Source of the DNA: JANRKB01 sp033763695
GTDB taxonomy: Bacteria > Planctomycetota > Phycisphaerae > Phycisphaerales > UBA1924
Assembly: GCA_033763695.1 (NCBI GenBank)
Contig: JANRKB010000017.1
Location: 1-8,705, forward strand
Reading direction: 5' to 3'
Length of the DNA: 8,705 nt
Shown here: piece after piece, positions 1 to 5,977 of the stretch
Numbering within the stretch: position 1 is the stretch's first letter
Layout: each line of letters opens with the position of its first letter
The notes under the pieces: model-generated
What the model was told of the DNA's origin: nothing
The model's input: only the letters and a program-made list of their open reading frames with translations
The model's database searches: none
Translations under genes and position numbers: made by a program

Positions 1-67
1 GCCTCAAGCACCGGACTCGCTGCGCGAGCACGCGCGCAAGTCACGGCAAACACGGCGTTTGCCAATG

Positions 68-95
68 AAAAAGCCCTCCGCGAAGGGAGGGCTTT
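68..95 (-). terminator. Rho-independent terminator of the tRNA-Asp unit
   Basis: A perfect 10-bp stem (70-79 with 86-95) closes a 6-nt loop at 80-85. Read on the minus strand it ends in a run of five T (68-72). It begins five bases past the tRNA 3' end, so it most likely ends the tRNA transcript. The stem is AT-flanked and GC-cored, as expected for an intrinsic terminator. Confidence 0.85.
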
Positions 96-99
96 CAAG

Positions 100-173
<74 letters not shown>

Positions 174-182
174 AAGTTTTTC

Positions 183-205
183 GCCCTTCGGCGGCTGCCG
201 AGGGC
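183..205. other. Hairpin in the tRNA leader
   Basis: An inverted repeat pairs 183-192 with 197-205, with one bulged base and a 4-nt loop. On the minus strand it falls in the tRNA-Asp precursor, ending about 10 nt before the mature 5' end. On the plus strand it is followed by a short CTTTTC run, so it could act as a weak plus-strand terminator, but I see no plus-strand gene leading into it. A processing or leader structure is the simpler reading; function is not established. Confidence 0.4.
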
Positions 206-253
206 CTTTTCGTCGCTCCGCGGCGTGTCGATCGCCGTGCCGGAGCGGGGTGA

Positions 254-281
254 AGCATAGGCCTCCACCCACGATTTTCAA
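254..281 (-). promoter_or_regulatory. Candidate sigma70-type promoter for tRNA-Asp
   Basis: On the minus strand a -35-like TTGAAA (276-281) is separated by 16 bp from a -10-like TATGCT (254-259). Transcription would start near 247 and give a leader of about 75 nt before the tRNA, to be removed by RNase P. The match is reasonable against a GC-rich background, but it is only a motif match. Confidence 0.5.
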
Positions 282-377
282 GATCCCCGAAGCGCCGGAA
301 ATCGGTGTACCGCAAATCGGCGGACTCGAAACCAGCCGCGACGCGGCACCCCGCACCCGCCGACCGGGCAGGCCGCG

Positions 378-394
378 CGGACGGGCCGCGTCCG
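378..394 (-). terminator. Hairpin just after the 72-residue gene
   Basis: CGGACG (378-383) pairs with CGTCCG (389-394) around a 5-nt loop, one base beyond the stop codon of the minus-strand small gene. There is no T run after it, so it is not a canonical intrinsic terminator. It may stabilise the mRNA 3' end or be chance in GC-rich DNA. Confidence 0.25.
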
Positions 395-395
395 A

Positions 396-614
396 TTACT
401 TGCCGCCCTTGCTCACACCCGCCAGCTTGATCTTGCCGGGCTCCTGAATGCCGAAGGCGTTGCCGTCGGGTCCGACGCGGCTGGCCGCGAAGTACATCGC
501 AACCGTCGCGATCAGCAGCGCCACCACGGCCAGGAAGCCGAGAGCCGTATAGACGTCCATCCCGGCCGCGCGTGCGCCAGATCCACCCGGGAGTTTCATG
601 CCGAACTGAGCCAT
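396..614 (-). CDS. Small single-helix membrane protein, function unknown
   Basis: This encodes 72 residues. The ATG at 614 is chosen because AAGGA (623-627) sits 8 nt upstream. A longer in-frame start lacks such a site and adds a Ser/Pro/Leu-rich stretch, and the internal Met19 has no ribosome site. The protein has a short Gly-rich basic start (residues 6-18), one hydrophobic helix at about 22-44, and a polar tail ending in Lys and Gly (GKIKLAGVSKGGK). It has no cleavable-signal pattern and no catalytic motif I recognise. The basic N-terminus and the tail after the helix do not settle its orientation in the membrane. It lies 159 bp downstream of the coiled-coil membrane protein on the same strand and is probably co-transcribed with it. 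The two could form one envelope-associated unit, but that rests on proximity only. I do not recognise a family. Confidence 0.75.
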   Translation of the reverse strand: MAQFGMKLPGGSGARAAGMDVYTALGFLAVVALLIATVAMYFAASRVGPDGNAFGIQEPGKIKLAGVSKGGK

Positions 615-622
615 TGCGAGAG

Positions 623-627
623 TCCTT
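623..627 (-). promoter_or_regulatory. Ribosome binding site of the 72-residue gene
   Basis: AAGGA on the minus strand, 8 nt before the ATG at 614. It decides the start against the longer open frame. The preceding mRNA stretch (about 628-665) is strikingly pyrimidine-rich. Confidence 0.7.
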
Positions 628-750
628 GCAGAAGAGGCAGAGAGACAAAGATTCGAAGAGACGAAGTGCGGGGAAAGCGGCCGAGGCAAGCCGGAGTTCA
701 CCGCCCGACACACGGCACGGCACTCGTCGGGGGCACGTGGCTTTTACCGA

Positions 751-768
751 TGCCCAATGCCCAATGCC
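751..768. repeat. Short tandem repeat, 7-bp unit
   Basis: The unit TGCCCAA occurs twice in tandem (751-757, 758-764), followed by a partial TGCC (765-768). It sits just past the stop codon of the coiled-coil gene. It is not a terminator and no function is evident. Confidence 0.6.
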
Positions 769-773
769 TGCGC

Positions 774-1649
774 TTACTGCTTCAGCTGCGTCGTCGCGAC
801 GTCGCCGGCCTGCACGGTCACGGCGCGGCCGAGGGTATCGACCTTGGCGAACGCGACCTTCAGGTCGGTCTGCACGACGACGAGGTTGGCCACAAACTCG
901 TTGTTGCGAACGGCGAAGAGCTTCATGTTCTCGCGGATGCCGTCGGTCGAGCCGAGGTTGATCTGGACGAGCTGCGCGCCGGTGGCGGCGTCGGAGCGGA
1001 TGCTCTCAACCTTGCCATCAAGGCGAGCGCCCGTGTAGAGGTAAGGCTCAGCGGTCTTGCCGGTCATGCGCGAGACGGCCGAGACGCCGCCCGAGATCAC
1101 CGACTGGGCAGCCTGCTTGGCCTCTTCGAGCTGCTCACGCAGAGCACGGATGTTCTGGGTGAGGACCTCGTTCTGGCTCTGAAGGTCGCTCAGACGCTCG
1201 TCGGTCTGGAGCTGCTGCTCCTTGTAGCGGAGCTCGTTCTTGCGCAGGCCCGTGACTTCCTCGCGATAGGAGTCGATCAGCTTCTGCTGGGTCTTGACGG
1301 TCTCGCCGAGCTGGCCGATCTGGGCCAGCACCGAGTCACGTGAGAGCACGGCCTGGGTCTTGTCGCCCGTCAGCTGGGTGTTCAGCTGCTCCAGGCGGTT
1401 CTTCTCGGCGGTCAACGCCGCGATCTGGGCGTTGAGGTTGTTCACTTCCTCGGCCCGGCGGGCGGCCTCGGACGCGCCCTGAGCGTTCTGCGCACCAAGA
1501 GCGGCCTCGGCCCCCTGGCGGCGCAACACTTCGTTCTGGTAGTCGGCCTCAATGCGCGAGACATTGAGCGAGTGCATGATCACGAGCCCCGAGAGCAGGA
1601 GCGAGAGAACGGCGGCGAACACCACCAGCAGCTTGGTCAGAAAATGCAC
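774..1649 (-). CDS. Membrane-anchored coiled-coil protein with C-terminal beta domain, unknown function
   Basis: This encodes 291 residues from a GTG at 1649, chosen because GAGGAG (1656-1661) lies 6 nt before it. An upstream GTG at 1691 would add 14 charged residues and has no ribosome site. Residues 3-26 form one hydrophobic helix close to the N-terminus, with no obvious cleavage site, so an inner-membrane anchor is likely. Residues about 30-183 are Gln/Glu/Ala/Leu-rich with heptad-like spacing and should form a long coiled coil. After a Gly/Ser hinge, residues about 208-289 look like a compact beta domain: a G-x-V-x-S-I start, then QINLGSTDGIRENMKLFAV, then repeated hydrophobic strands. 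The pattern of helix, coiled coil, then beta domain recalls MreC-like or FlgT C-terminal-like envelope proteins, but similarity is only in layout and in the 'lGs.dGi..gm...v' pattern. A scaffold role in the envelope is inference. The product of the small gene downstream is a possible partner. Confidence 0.85.
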   Translation of the reverse strand: MHFLTKLLVVFAAVLSLLLSGLVIMHSLNVSRIEADYQNEVLRRQGAEAALGAQNAQGASEAARRAEEVNNLNAQIAALTAEKNRLEQLNTQLTGDKTQAVLSRDSVLAQIGQLGETVKTQQKLIDSYREEVTGLRKNELRYKEQQLQTDERLSDLQSQNEVLTQNIRALREQLEEAKQAAQSVISGGVSAVSRMTGKTAEPYLYTGARLDGKVESIRSDAATGAQLVQINLGSTDGIRENMKLFAVRNNEFVANLVVVQTDLKVAFAKVDTLGRAVTVQAGDVATTQLKQ

Positions 1650-1988
1650 AGGAGTCTCCTCGTCGGCCTTCAGGTCTTGTGTCGGGGGCACGAAGCCCGC
1701 CGCACGTCACACACGCACACTCCGCAACGCCCGGCCCGCCGCGAAACCCGCCCGCCGCGTCGCCTCTCCTGCGGACCCCATGTCCGGAGGCTGGCGTGGG
1801 TGGTTGGCTCGGGGATTCACCGGGCTTGTCTGCCGCCCCGGATCGCTCCGGAGGACACACGCGCGGGATCATCCGATTCCCTCCGAAGCGGTTCGCGGTT
1901 CCATCGACCGCGCCGGTTCGGACCACGATCTGCTCACCCGGAATCCCTTCCGGGCGACCCCAAGCCGCGCTTGGGCGTCGGTCGCGGG
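1650..1988 (-). other. Long, hairpin-rich leader or non-coding region
   Basis: No convincing gene fills the roughly 520 bp between the coiled-coil gene and the RluA-type gene. If the promoter at 1995-2024 is real, about 340 nt of this becomes the 5' leader of the coiled-coil mRNA or a separate small RNA. Its first part is strongly structured. One extended stem pairs 1954-1958 with 1981-1985 and encloses a perfect 7-bp hairpin (1959-1965/1969-1975). A second 7-bp hairpin (1937-1943/1948-1954) has the GNRA-type loop GGGA on the minus strand. A third has a 6-bp stem (1894-1899/1907-1912). I could not match it to a known riboswitch or RNA. Minus-strand frames across it are Arg/Gly/Pro-rich with no recognisable domain. 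Confidence 0.4.
1656..1661 (-). promoter_or_regulatory. Ribosome binding site fixing a GTG start
   Basis: GAGGAG on the minus strand with a 6-nt spacer to the GTG at 1649. It places the membrane helix at the extreme N-terminus, which supports this start over the GTG at 1691. Confidence 0.75.
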
Positions 1989-1994
1989 GAGGGA

Positions 1995-2024
1995 TTGATA
2001 CCGCAAGTTGGCCCTGCGTGTCAA
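1995..2024 (-). promoter_or_regulatory. Candidate sigma70-type promoter for the coiled-coil gene
   Basis: On the minus strand a consensus TTGACA (2019-2024) is followed after 18 bp by TATCAA (1995-2000). This is the best promoter match in the window. Transcription would start near 1988, about 340 nt upstream of the GTG at 1649. Confidence 0.55.
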
Positions 2025-2137
2025 ACCGTCGCGCCGACCGCCCCGCCGCTCTTCACGCATCGCGGCAGCCGAGGTGGTTGGCCACATCGAGTGCCGGGTG
2101 GAGCTTGGGGAGAAAGCGTAGGCGGGATGCTCGCGGT

Positions 2138-2167
2138 TTGGTACGGCGTGGTCGGTCCGCCTAGCGT
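2138..2167 (+). promoter_or_regulatory. Candidate promoter for the RluA-methyltransferase gene
   Basis: TTGGTA (2138-2143), an 18-bp spacer and TAGCGT (2162-2167) lie directly ahead of the ATG at 2174. The hexamer ends 6 nt before the ATG, so transcription would start at or next to the start codon and give a leaderless mRNA. That fits the absence of any SD sequence there. The hexamer matches only TAnnnT, so confidence is low. Confidence 0.3.
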
Positions 2168-2173
2168 CCCCCC

Positions 2174-4174
2174 ATGCCTCGCACCCCCCGCCCTCGCAAT
2201 CCCGGGAACCCCCAGTCTCCGGGCAAGCCCAACTCCCCCCACGGCACCCCCGACGCGCCGCACGACAATCCGTCGCCGCATCCGCGCCCGTCACGAGGTG
2301 GCCGCGGCGGGCACCCGGGCGGGCGTTCACGTCGGCCGGACGCGACCGAGCAGGGCGATGCCGTTCGCGCCCGCTATTTGGGACGGGATGTGCGGATCGT
2401 CTATGAAGACGCGGATGTCTTGGTCGTGGACAAGCCCGCGGGCTTGCTGTCAACCACGCTGCCGGGGCAATCCGCCATCTCGGTCTTCAATCTGGTCAAG
2501 GACCACGTTCGTGGCGGACGCGGCGGCAAGGGCGGGCGCGGCCAGCGCGGCGGGGCCTCCGGCGGGCGCGCCTGGGTCATCCACCGCCTTGATCGCGAGG
2601 CCAGCGGGCTGCTCGTCTTCGCCAAGACCGAGCGGGCCTTTGGCTGGCTCAAGGAAGAACTTCGCACCAAGCGGACCAACCGCTACTACGCCGCCGTCGT
2701 CGAAGGAGAAGTGCCCGACGCACTGGGCAAGCCCGCGGCTGGCGTGATCAGCGGCTTTGTGCAAGAGGTCGAGCCGGGTCGTCTCGAAAACGTGCCGATC
2801 GGCGAAGTGACGCGGGCACGGAAACCACAAGCCGCACGCGGTCGCCCCGACTTTGATGCACGCGACGAGGACGACGAGCCCAAGTTGGCCGTGACCCACT
2901 GGCGCGTGCTGGCCAAGGGACGCGGGCACACGCTGCTCCAGCTCAAACTGGACACCGGGCGCAAGAACCAGATTCGCGTTCACATGCAGCAGTTCGGCCG
3001 CCCGATCGTCGGCGATCGCAAGTACGGCGCGAGCGCGGACCCCGTCGGCCGCGTCTGCCTTCACGCCATGGAACTGGGATTCTCGCACCCCGCGGACGGC
3101 AGGCCGATGCGATTCACCTCGCCGCTCCCACCGAGCTTTGCGAAGTTGATCGGGCAGAAAGGCGAGACATTCACGACGCAGGCGATGGATACATCCGCCG
3201 GCGACAACGCCGCAGATGGGACAGGCACGCGCGGTGCGCACGCGAGCGAGTCGCGCGAAACGCGCACAACCCGCACAACCCAGGCTGCGGGCGAACAACC
3301 CGCGCCGCGTTCACATGATGAGGCCGCGGGCTGGGATCACGTCGCAAACTGGTACGACGATCTGATCGAGCGACGCAGGGGCGATCATCAGCAGGAGGTG
3401 ATCTATCCGGGCGTGCTGCGGCTGCTCGAGCCGCGGTCAGGCATGCGCGTGCTGGACGTCGCGTGCGGCCAAGGCGCGCTGAGCATGATGATCGCGCGAC
3501 AAGGCGCGGCGGTGCTCGGCGTTGATGCCGCGCCGCGACTGATCGACGCCGCCAACGCGCGGGCTCGCGAGGTCCGGGCGGATGCCGCGTTCGTCGTGGA
3601 CGACGCACGCGAACTCTCAAAGGTCGAACAAGGCTGCTACGACGCGGCGGCGTGCGTGATGGCGCTGATGAACATCGAGCCGCTGGAGCCCGCGCTGCAC
3701 GCGGTGGCACGCTCGCTCAAGCCCGGCGGGCGTTTCGTGTGGGTGATCCTGCATCCGGCGTTTCGCGCGCCGGGACAGACGTCCTGGGGCTGGGACAGCG
3801 GCAAGCCCGACGGTCCGCCGCCGAAGCAGCCCCGCGAGAAGCACGAGCGCACGCCGCGCCGCGATTCCGCGATCGCCGAACTGCGACAGTTCCGCCGCGT
3901 CGATGGGTATCTCACGCACGGCCAGGCACCGATCGTGATGAACCCGGGCTTTGCCGCACACGGCAAGGCTCCGGTAAGCACGTGGACGTTCCATCGCCCG
4001 TTGCAGACGTACTCGCGGGCGCTCGCAAACGCGGGCTTCGCGATCGAGCTGATCGAAGAGTGGGCCTCGCTGCGCCGGAGCCAGCCTGGACCACGGGCCG
4101 CCGAGGAAGACCGGGCGCGGCGTGAGATTCCACTGTTTCTCGCCGTTCGCGCTCGGCTCTTGCCGCGGGCGTGA
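2174..4174 (+). CDS. RluA-family pseudouridine synthase fused to a class I SAM methyltransferase
   Basis: This encodes 666 residues. An in-frame TAG at 2162-2164 rules out an earlier start; the ATG at 2174 has no SD. Residues 1-65 are a Pro/Arg/Gly/His-rich tail, where some RluA-family enzymes instead carry an S4 domain. Residues about 68-328 are the pseudouridine synthase, which isomerises uridine in structured RNA. Visible motifs are VYEDADVLVVDKPAGL (76-91), IHRLDREASGLLVFAK with catalytic Asp140, and LDTGRKNQIRVHMQQFGRP (259-277). An RGG-like insert (112-132) directly precedes the catalytic motif. Residues 331-380 are a polar linker. Residues about 383-666 are a Rossmann methyltransferase with VLDVACGQG (426-434) for SAM binding, GVDAAP with acidic Asp451, LKPGGRFVWVILHPAF (515-530), and a C-terminal FHRPLQTYSRALANAGF segment (607-622). 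Both halves look complete, so this reads as a true fusion. The RNA target, and whether the methyltransferase acts on RNA at all, cannot be read from the sequence. Confidence 0.93.
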   Translation: MPRTPRPRNPGNPQSPGKPNSPHGTPDAPHDNPSPHPRPSRGGRGGHPGGRSRRPDATEQGDAVRARYLGRDVRIVYEDADVLVVDKPAGLLSTTLPGQSAISVFNLVKDHVRGGRGGKGGRGQRGGASGGRAWVIHRLDREASGLLVFAKTERAFGWLKEELRTKRTNRYYAAVVEGEVPDALGKPAAGVISGFVQEVEPGRLENVPIGEVTRARKPQAARGRPDFDARDEDDEPKLAVTHWRVLAKGRGHTLLQLKLDTGRKNQIRVHMQQFGRPIVGDRKYGASADPVGRVCLHAMELGFSHPADGRPMRFTSPLPPSFAKLIGQKGETFTTQAMDTSAGDNAADGTGTRGAHASESRETRTTRTTQAAGEQPAPRSHDEAAGWDHVANWYDDLIERRRGDHQQEVIYPGVLRLLEPRSGMRVLDVACGQGALSMMIARQGAAVLGVDAAPRLIDAANARAREVRADAAFVVDDARELSKVEQGCYDAAACVMALMNIEPLEPALHAVARSLKPGGRFVWVILHPAFRAPGQTSWGWDSGKPDGPPPKQPREKHERTPRRDSAIAELRQFRRVDGYLTHGQAPIVMNPGFAAHGKAPVSTWTFHRPLQTYSRALANAGFAIELIEEWASLRRSQPGPRAAEEDRARREIPLFLAVRARLLPRA

Positions 4175-4226
4175 TGCGGAACTCCACGCAGCTGCTCGCA
4201 CGCCCGACGCCATCCCGTTCTTGCAA

Positions 4227-4243
4227 GCCGGCGTGACGCCGGC
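4227..4243. repeat. Palindromic hairpin in the convergent gap
   Basis: GCCGGC (4227-4232) pairs with GCCGGC (4238-4243) around GTGAC. It lies 53 bp past the stop codon of the RluA fusion gene. It could help end or protect that mRNA, or be part of a dispersed palindromic repeat. Confidence 0.5.
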
Positions 4244-4289
4244 AGGTTCCGACATGGCAGGGTGGCAGTATCGCTCGACATGGAGCGCA

Positions 4290-4303
4290 CCGAGAAAGCT
4301 CGG
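4290..4303. other. Short hairpin next to repeat copy 1
   Basis: CCGAG (4290-4294) pairs with CTCGG (4299-4303) around AAAG. It precedes the 7-bp hairpin at 4307-4323 by three bases, so two stems stand in tandem before repeat copy 1. Confidence 0.4.
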
Positions 4304-4306
4304 CAG

Positions 4307-4363
4307 GCACGGCGAAGCCGTGCGGGTCAATAGCGTCGGGTCGTCGCGCTGCGACACCCGACG
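4307..4363 (+). repeat. Two-hairpin repeat element, copy 1
   Basis: The unit has a 7-bp hairpin with a GAA loop (GCACGGC/GCCGTGC, 4307-4323), a 7-nt spacer (4324-4330) and a 33-bp core (4331-4363). The core itself folds on CGTCGGGT/ACCCGACG with a nearly perfect stem. The core recurs in inverted orientation at 4453-4485 with one mismatch. No coding role is evident. It resembles the REP-like dispersed repeats found between genes in many bacteria, but whether it recurs elsewhere in the genome cannot be seen here. Confidence 0.75.
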
Positions 4364-4452
4364 CAAGACCCATCACTTCGCGATGATCGACAAACATGGA
4401 TCGCCCGGCACACGATCCAAGTTCGACGATCCTGATGGCGAACGCCGGTGGT

Positions 4453-4508
4453 CGTCGGGTGTCGCTGCGCGACGACCCGACGCTACTCACCACAACCGCG
4501 TCGCGGTT
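4453..4508 (-). repeat. Two-hairpin repeat element, copy 2 (inverted)
   Basis: On the minus strand this reads as a 6-bp hairpin (AACCGC/GCGGTT, 4494-4508), an 8-nt spacer (4486-4493) and the 33-bp core (4453-4485). The core matches copy 1 at 32 of 33 positions, with the difference in its central loop. The first hairpin differs in sequence from that of copy 1 yet stays paired, which suggests that structure rather than sequence is conserved. The two cores face each other across 89 bp and could form one long duplex if transcribed together. Confidence 0.75.
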
Positions 4509-4539
4509 GAGTTGCCAGTGTGAACTGTCGCCATGCGAA

Positions 4540-5763
4540 TCAGATTCGCTCGAACGCGGGCAACTGACCGACGAGCGGGCGGGCGTAGCGGATGAAGCCC
4601 TCGCCGACGTCGTTGGTGCCGACGATCCACTCCTTGTTGAAGTGCTTGGTCTTGGCGGCGACCTCCGACAGCTCGATGCGCTTGTAGCCCACGGTGTAGG
4701 GCATCTCGCCGGTGCGCAGCAGCGCGACCGAGCCGTCGAGATCGCCCGACTCGGCCATCTTGGCGGCGAACAGGCCGGCGTCGCGGGCCTCGCGGCGGTC
4801 GATCGGCGACGTGTCGTACCAGCAGCGCTGCAGATAGCCGAGCGTGTCGGCGCGGACGCGCGGCGGCTTGCCGCTGCTGCCATAGCGAATCAGCTTGTCC
4901 TTGAGCAGTTCGGCGAGTGCGTCACCCAGCGCACCCGACCCGGAGAGCTGCAGGTTGCCGTGAGCGTCAGTCTGCCCGGTCTTGATGAGGCTGGCGGCGA
5001 TCGGCTGGCCGCTGGCATCGCAGATGCCTTCGGAGACGGCGATCTGGCAACGGCCCAGCTTGGTGTAGATGCGATCGACATCGCCGACGAACTTCTCGGT
5101 GTCGAACGGGACCTCGGGCAGGTAGATCAGGTGCGGGCCGTCGTTGTCGCGCTGGCGTGCGAGCACGCTGGCCGCGGTAAGGAAGCCCGCGTGGCGACCC
5201 ATGACGACGTTGATCTTGATGCCCGGCAGGCTGGCGTTGTCGAGCGCATCGCACATGAACGCGGTGGCGACGAAGCGTGCTGCCGACGGATAGCCGGGCG
5301 TGTGATCGCTGATGGGCAGATCGTTGTCGACCGTCTTGGGGACATGGAAGCAGCGGAGTTCGTACTTCTGCTCCTTGGCGAGTTCATTGACGATGCGGCA
5401 GGTGTCGCTGCTGTCGTTGCCGCCGATGTAGAAGAAGTAGCGGATGTCGAGTTCTTCGCAGGCGCGGAAGATGCGGAGGCAGTATTCCTTGTCGGGCTTG
5501 TCGCGCGAGGAGCCGAGCGCCGCGGCGGGGCTGTGGGCGACGCGTTCGAGAAGGTCTTCGGGCGTGTCGGTCAGGTCGACGATGTCCTTCTTGACCAGGC
5601 CGTTCACGCCGTGGCGCATGCCGTAGATCTTCTTGACGCCCCCGGCGACGCGCAGGCCGCGGCGCATGCCCTGGATGACGCCAACGAGCGATTCGTTGAT
5701 GACCGCGGTGGGCCCGCCGGATTGACCGACCACCGCATTGCCCTCGATGAGCTTCATGTTCAT
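4540..5763 (-). CDS. pfp: 6-phosphofructokinase, predicted pyrophosphate-dependent
   Basis: This encodes 407 residues and phosphorylates fructose 6-phosphate to fructose 1,6-bisphosphate in cytosolic glycolysis. With pyrophosphate as donor the step is reversible. The donor loop is VVGQSGGPTAVINE (11-24). YIGGNDSSDT (112-121) has Asp where ATP-type enzymes have the second Gly of GGDG. PKTVDND (142-148) has Lys where ATP-type enzymes have Gly. These two changes are the known pyrophosphate signature. The catalytic Asp is in TVDND. The sugar-phosphate motif MGRHAGFL (188-195) and a late LGYLQR (308-313) are present. The residue before the diagnostic Asp is Asn rather than the usual Asp. The ATG at 5763 follows AGGGAG (5769-5774) by 5 nt; the ATG two codons later is less well placed. 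It stands alone, divergent from the amidohydrolase gene and convergent with the RluA fusion. The family is certain; donor choice is inferred from motifs. Confidence 0.95.
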   Translation of the reverse strand: MNMKLIEGNAVVGQSGGPTAVINESLVGVIQGMRRGLRVAGGVKKIYGMRHGVNGLVKKDIVDLTDTPEDLLERVAHSPAAALGSSRDKPDKEYCLRIFRACEELDIRYFFYIGGNDSSDTCRIVNELAKEQKYELRCFHVPKTVDNDLPISDHTPGYPSAARFVATAFMCDALDNASLPGIKINVVMGRHAGFLTAASVLARQRDNDGPHLIYLPEVPFDTEKFVGDVDRIYTKLGRCQIAVSEGICDASGQPIAASLIKTGQTDAHGNLQLSGSGALGDALAELLKDKLIRYGSSGKPPRVRADTLGYLQRCWYDTSPIDRREARDAGLFAAKMAESGDLDGSVALLRTGEMPYTVGYKRIELSEVAAKTKHFNKEWIVGTNDVGEGFIRYARPLVGQLPAFERI

Positions 5764-5768
5764 GACGA

Positions 5769-5774
5769 CTCCCT
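5769..5774 (-). promoter_or_regulatory. Ribosome binding site of the phosphofructokinase gene
   Basis: AGGGAG on the minus strand, 5 nt before the ATG at 5763. It favours this ATG over the one two codons downstream. Confidence 0.7.
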
Positions 5775-5890
5775 ACGACGAGTTTGAGTGAGCGAAGTGC
5801 CGCGTCGGGGCGGCGGGACAGACGCAATCGAACAGGCCAGAAAGCCCCGCAAGAAAACGGCAGACCCGGACAGGTCCGAGACGCCAAAGC

Positions 5891-5896
5891 ATGATA
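5891..5896 (-). promoter_or_regulatory. Candidate -10 box of the phosphofructokinase gene
   Basis: TATCAT on the minus strand matches five of six consensus -10 bases and lies about 120 nt upstream of the start codon, in the divergent gap. No good -35 hexamer is found at the right spacing, so this is tentative. Confidence 0.3.
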
Positions 5897-5963
5897 GTTC
5901 GCCCGAGGCGACGCAACGGACAGAGAAGGAAGAAATGCGCCCAATCCCCGGGCGAGGGTTCGG

Positions 5964-5969
5964 TACACT
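5964..5969 (+). promoter_or_regulatory. Candidate -10 box of the amidohydrolase gene (leaderless)
   Basis: TACACT ends 8 nt before the ATG at 5978. A start site 6-8 bp downstream of such a box would fall on or next to the ATG and give a leaderless mRNA. There is no SD before this ATG and no clear -35 hexamer. Confidence 0.35.
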
Positions 5970-5977
5970 CTGGCCCC

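Larger units (their letters stand above)
4175..4539. other. Convergent intergenic region rich in hairpins, no gene
   Basis: The 365 bp between the ends of the RluA fusion gene (plus) and the phosphofructokinase gene (minus) hold no credible gene. They contain at least six hairpins: 4227-4243, 4290-4303, 4307-4323, 4331-4363, 4453-4485 and 4494-4508. None has a T run, so they are not classical intrinsic terminators, though stable stems here could still block read-through between the convergent genes. Confidence 0.7.

Noticed and set aside
45..63. Hairpin GGCAAAC/GTTTGCC near the left edge.
   Set aside because: There is no T run on either strand and no gene identified in the first 67 bases. 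It could be the end of a gene outside the window, but nothing supports a call.
1735..1870. Minus-strand stretch slightly resembling a cobalamin riboswitch (GGTGAATCC-like and GCAGGAGAGG-like words).
   Set aside because: The conserved core words of that riboswitch are not present in the right order or form, and neither neighbouring gene is a known target. The likeness is at chance level for GC-rich DNA.
1549..1926. Open frame of about 125 codons on the minus strand in the leader of the coiled-coil gene.
   Set aside because: It is Arg/Gly/Pro-rich without domains, runs into the coiled-coil gene in another frame and lacks a ribosome site. It looks like GC-driven openness.
4122..4523. Plus-strand open frame over the convergent repeat region.
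   Set aside because: It starts inside the methyltransferase gene and is mostly built from the palindromic repeat sequence, so it is not a credible gene.
4396..5787. Long plus-strand open frame (about 463 codons) opposite the phosphofructokinase gene.
   Set aside because: It is the antisense shadow of a clearly conserved enzyme gene; its Val/Asp/Ala-rich product shows no family motif.
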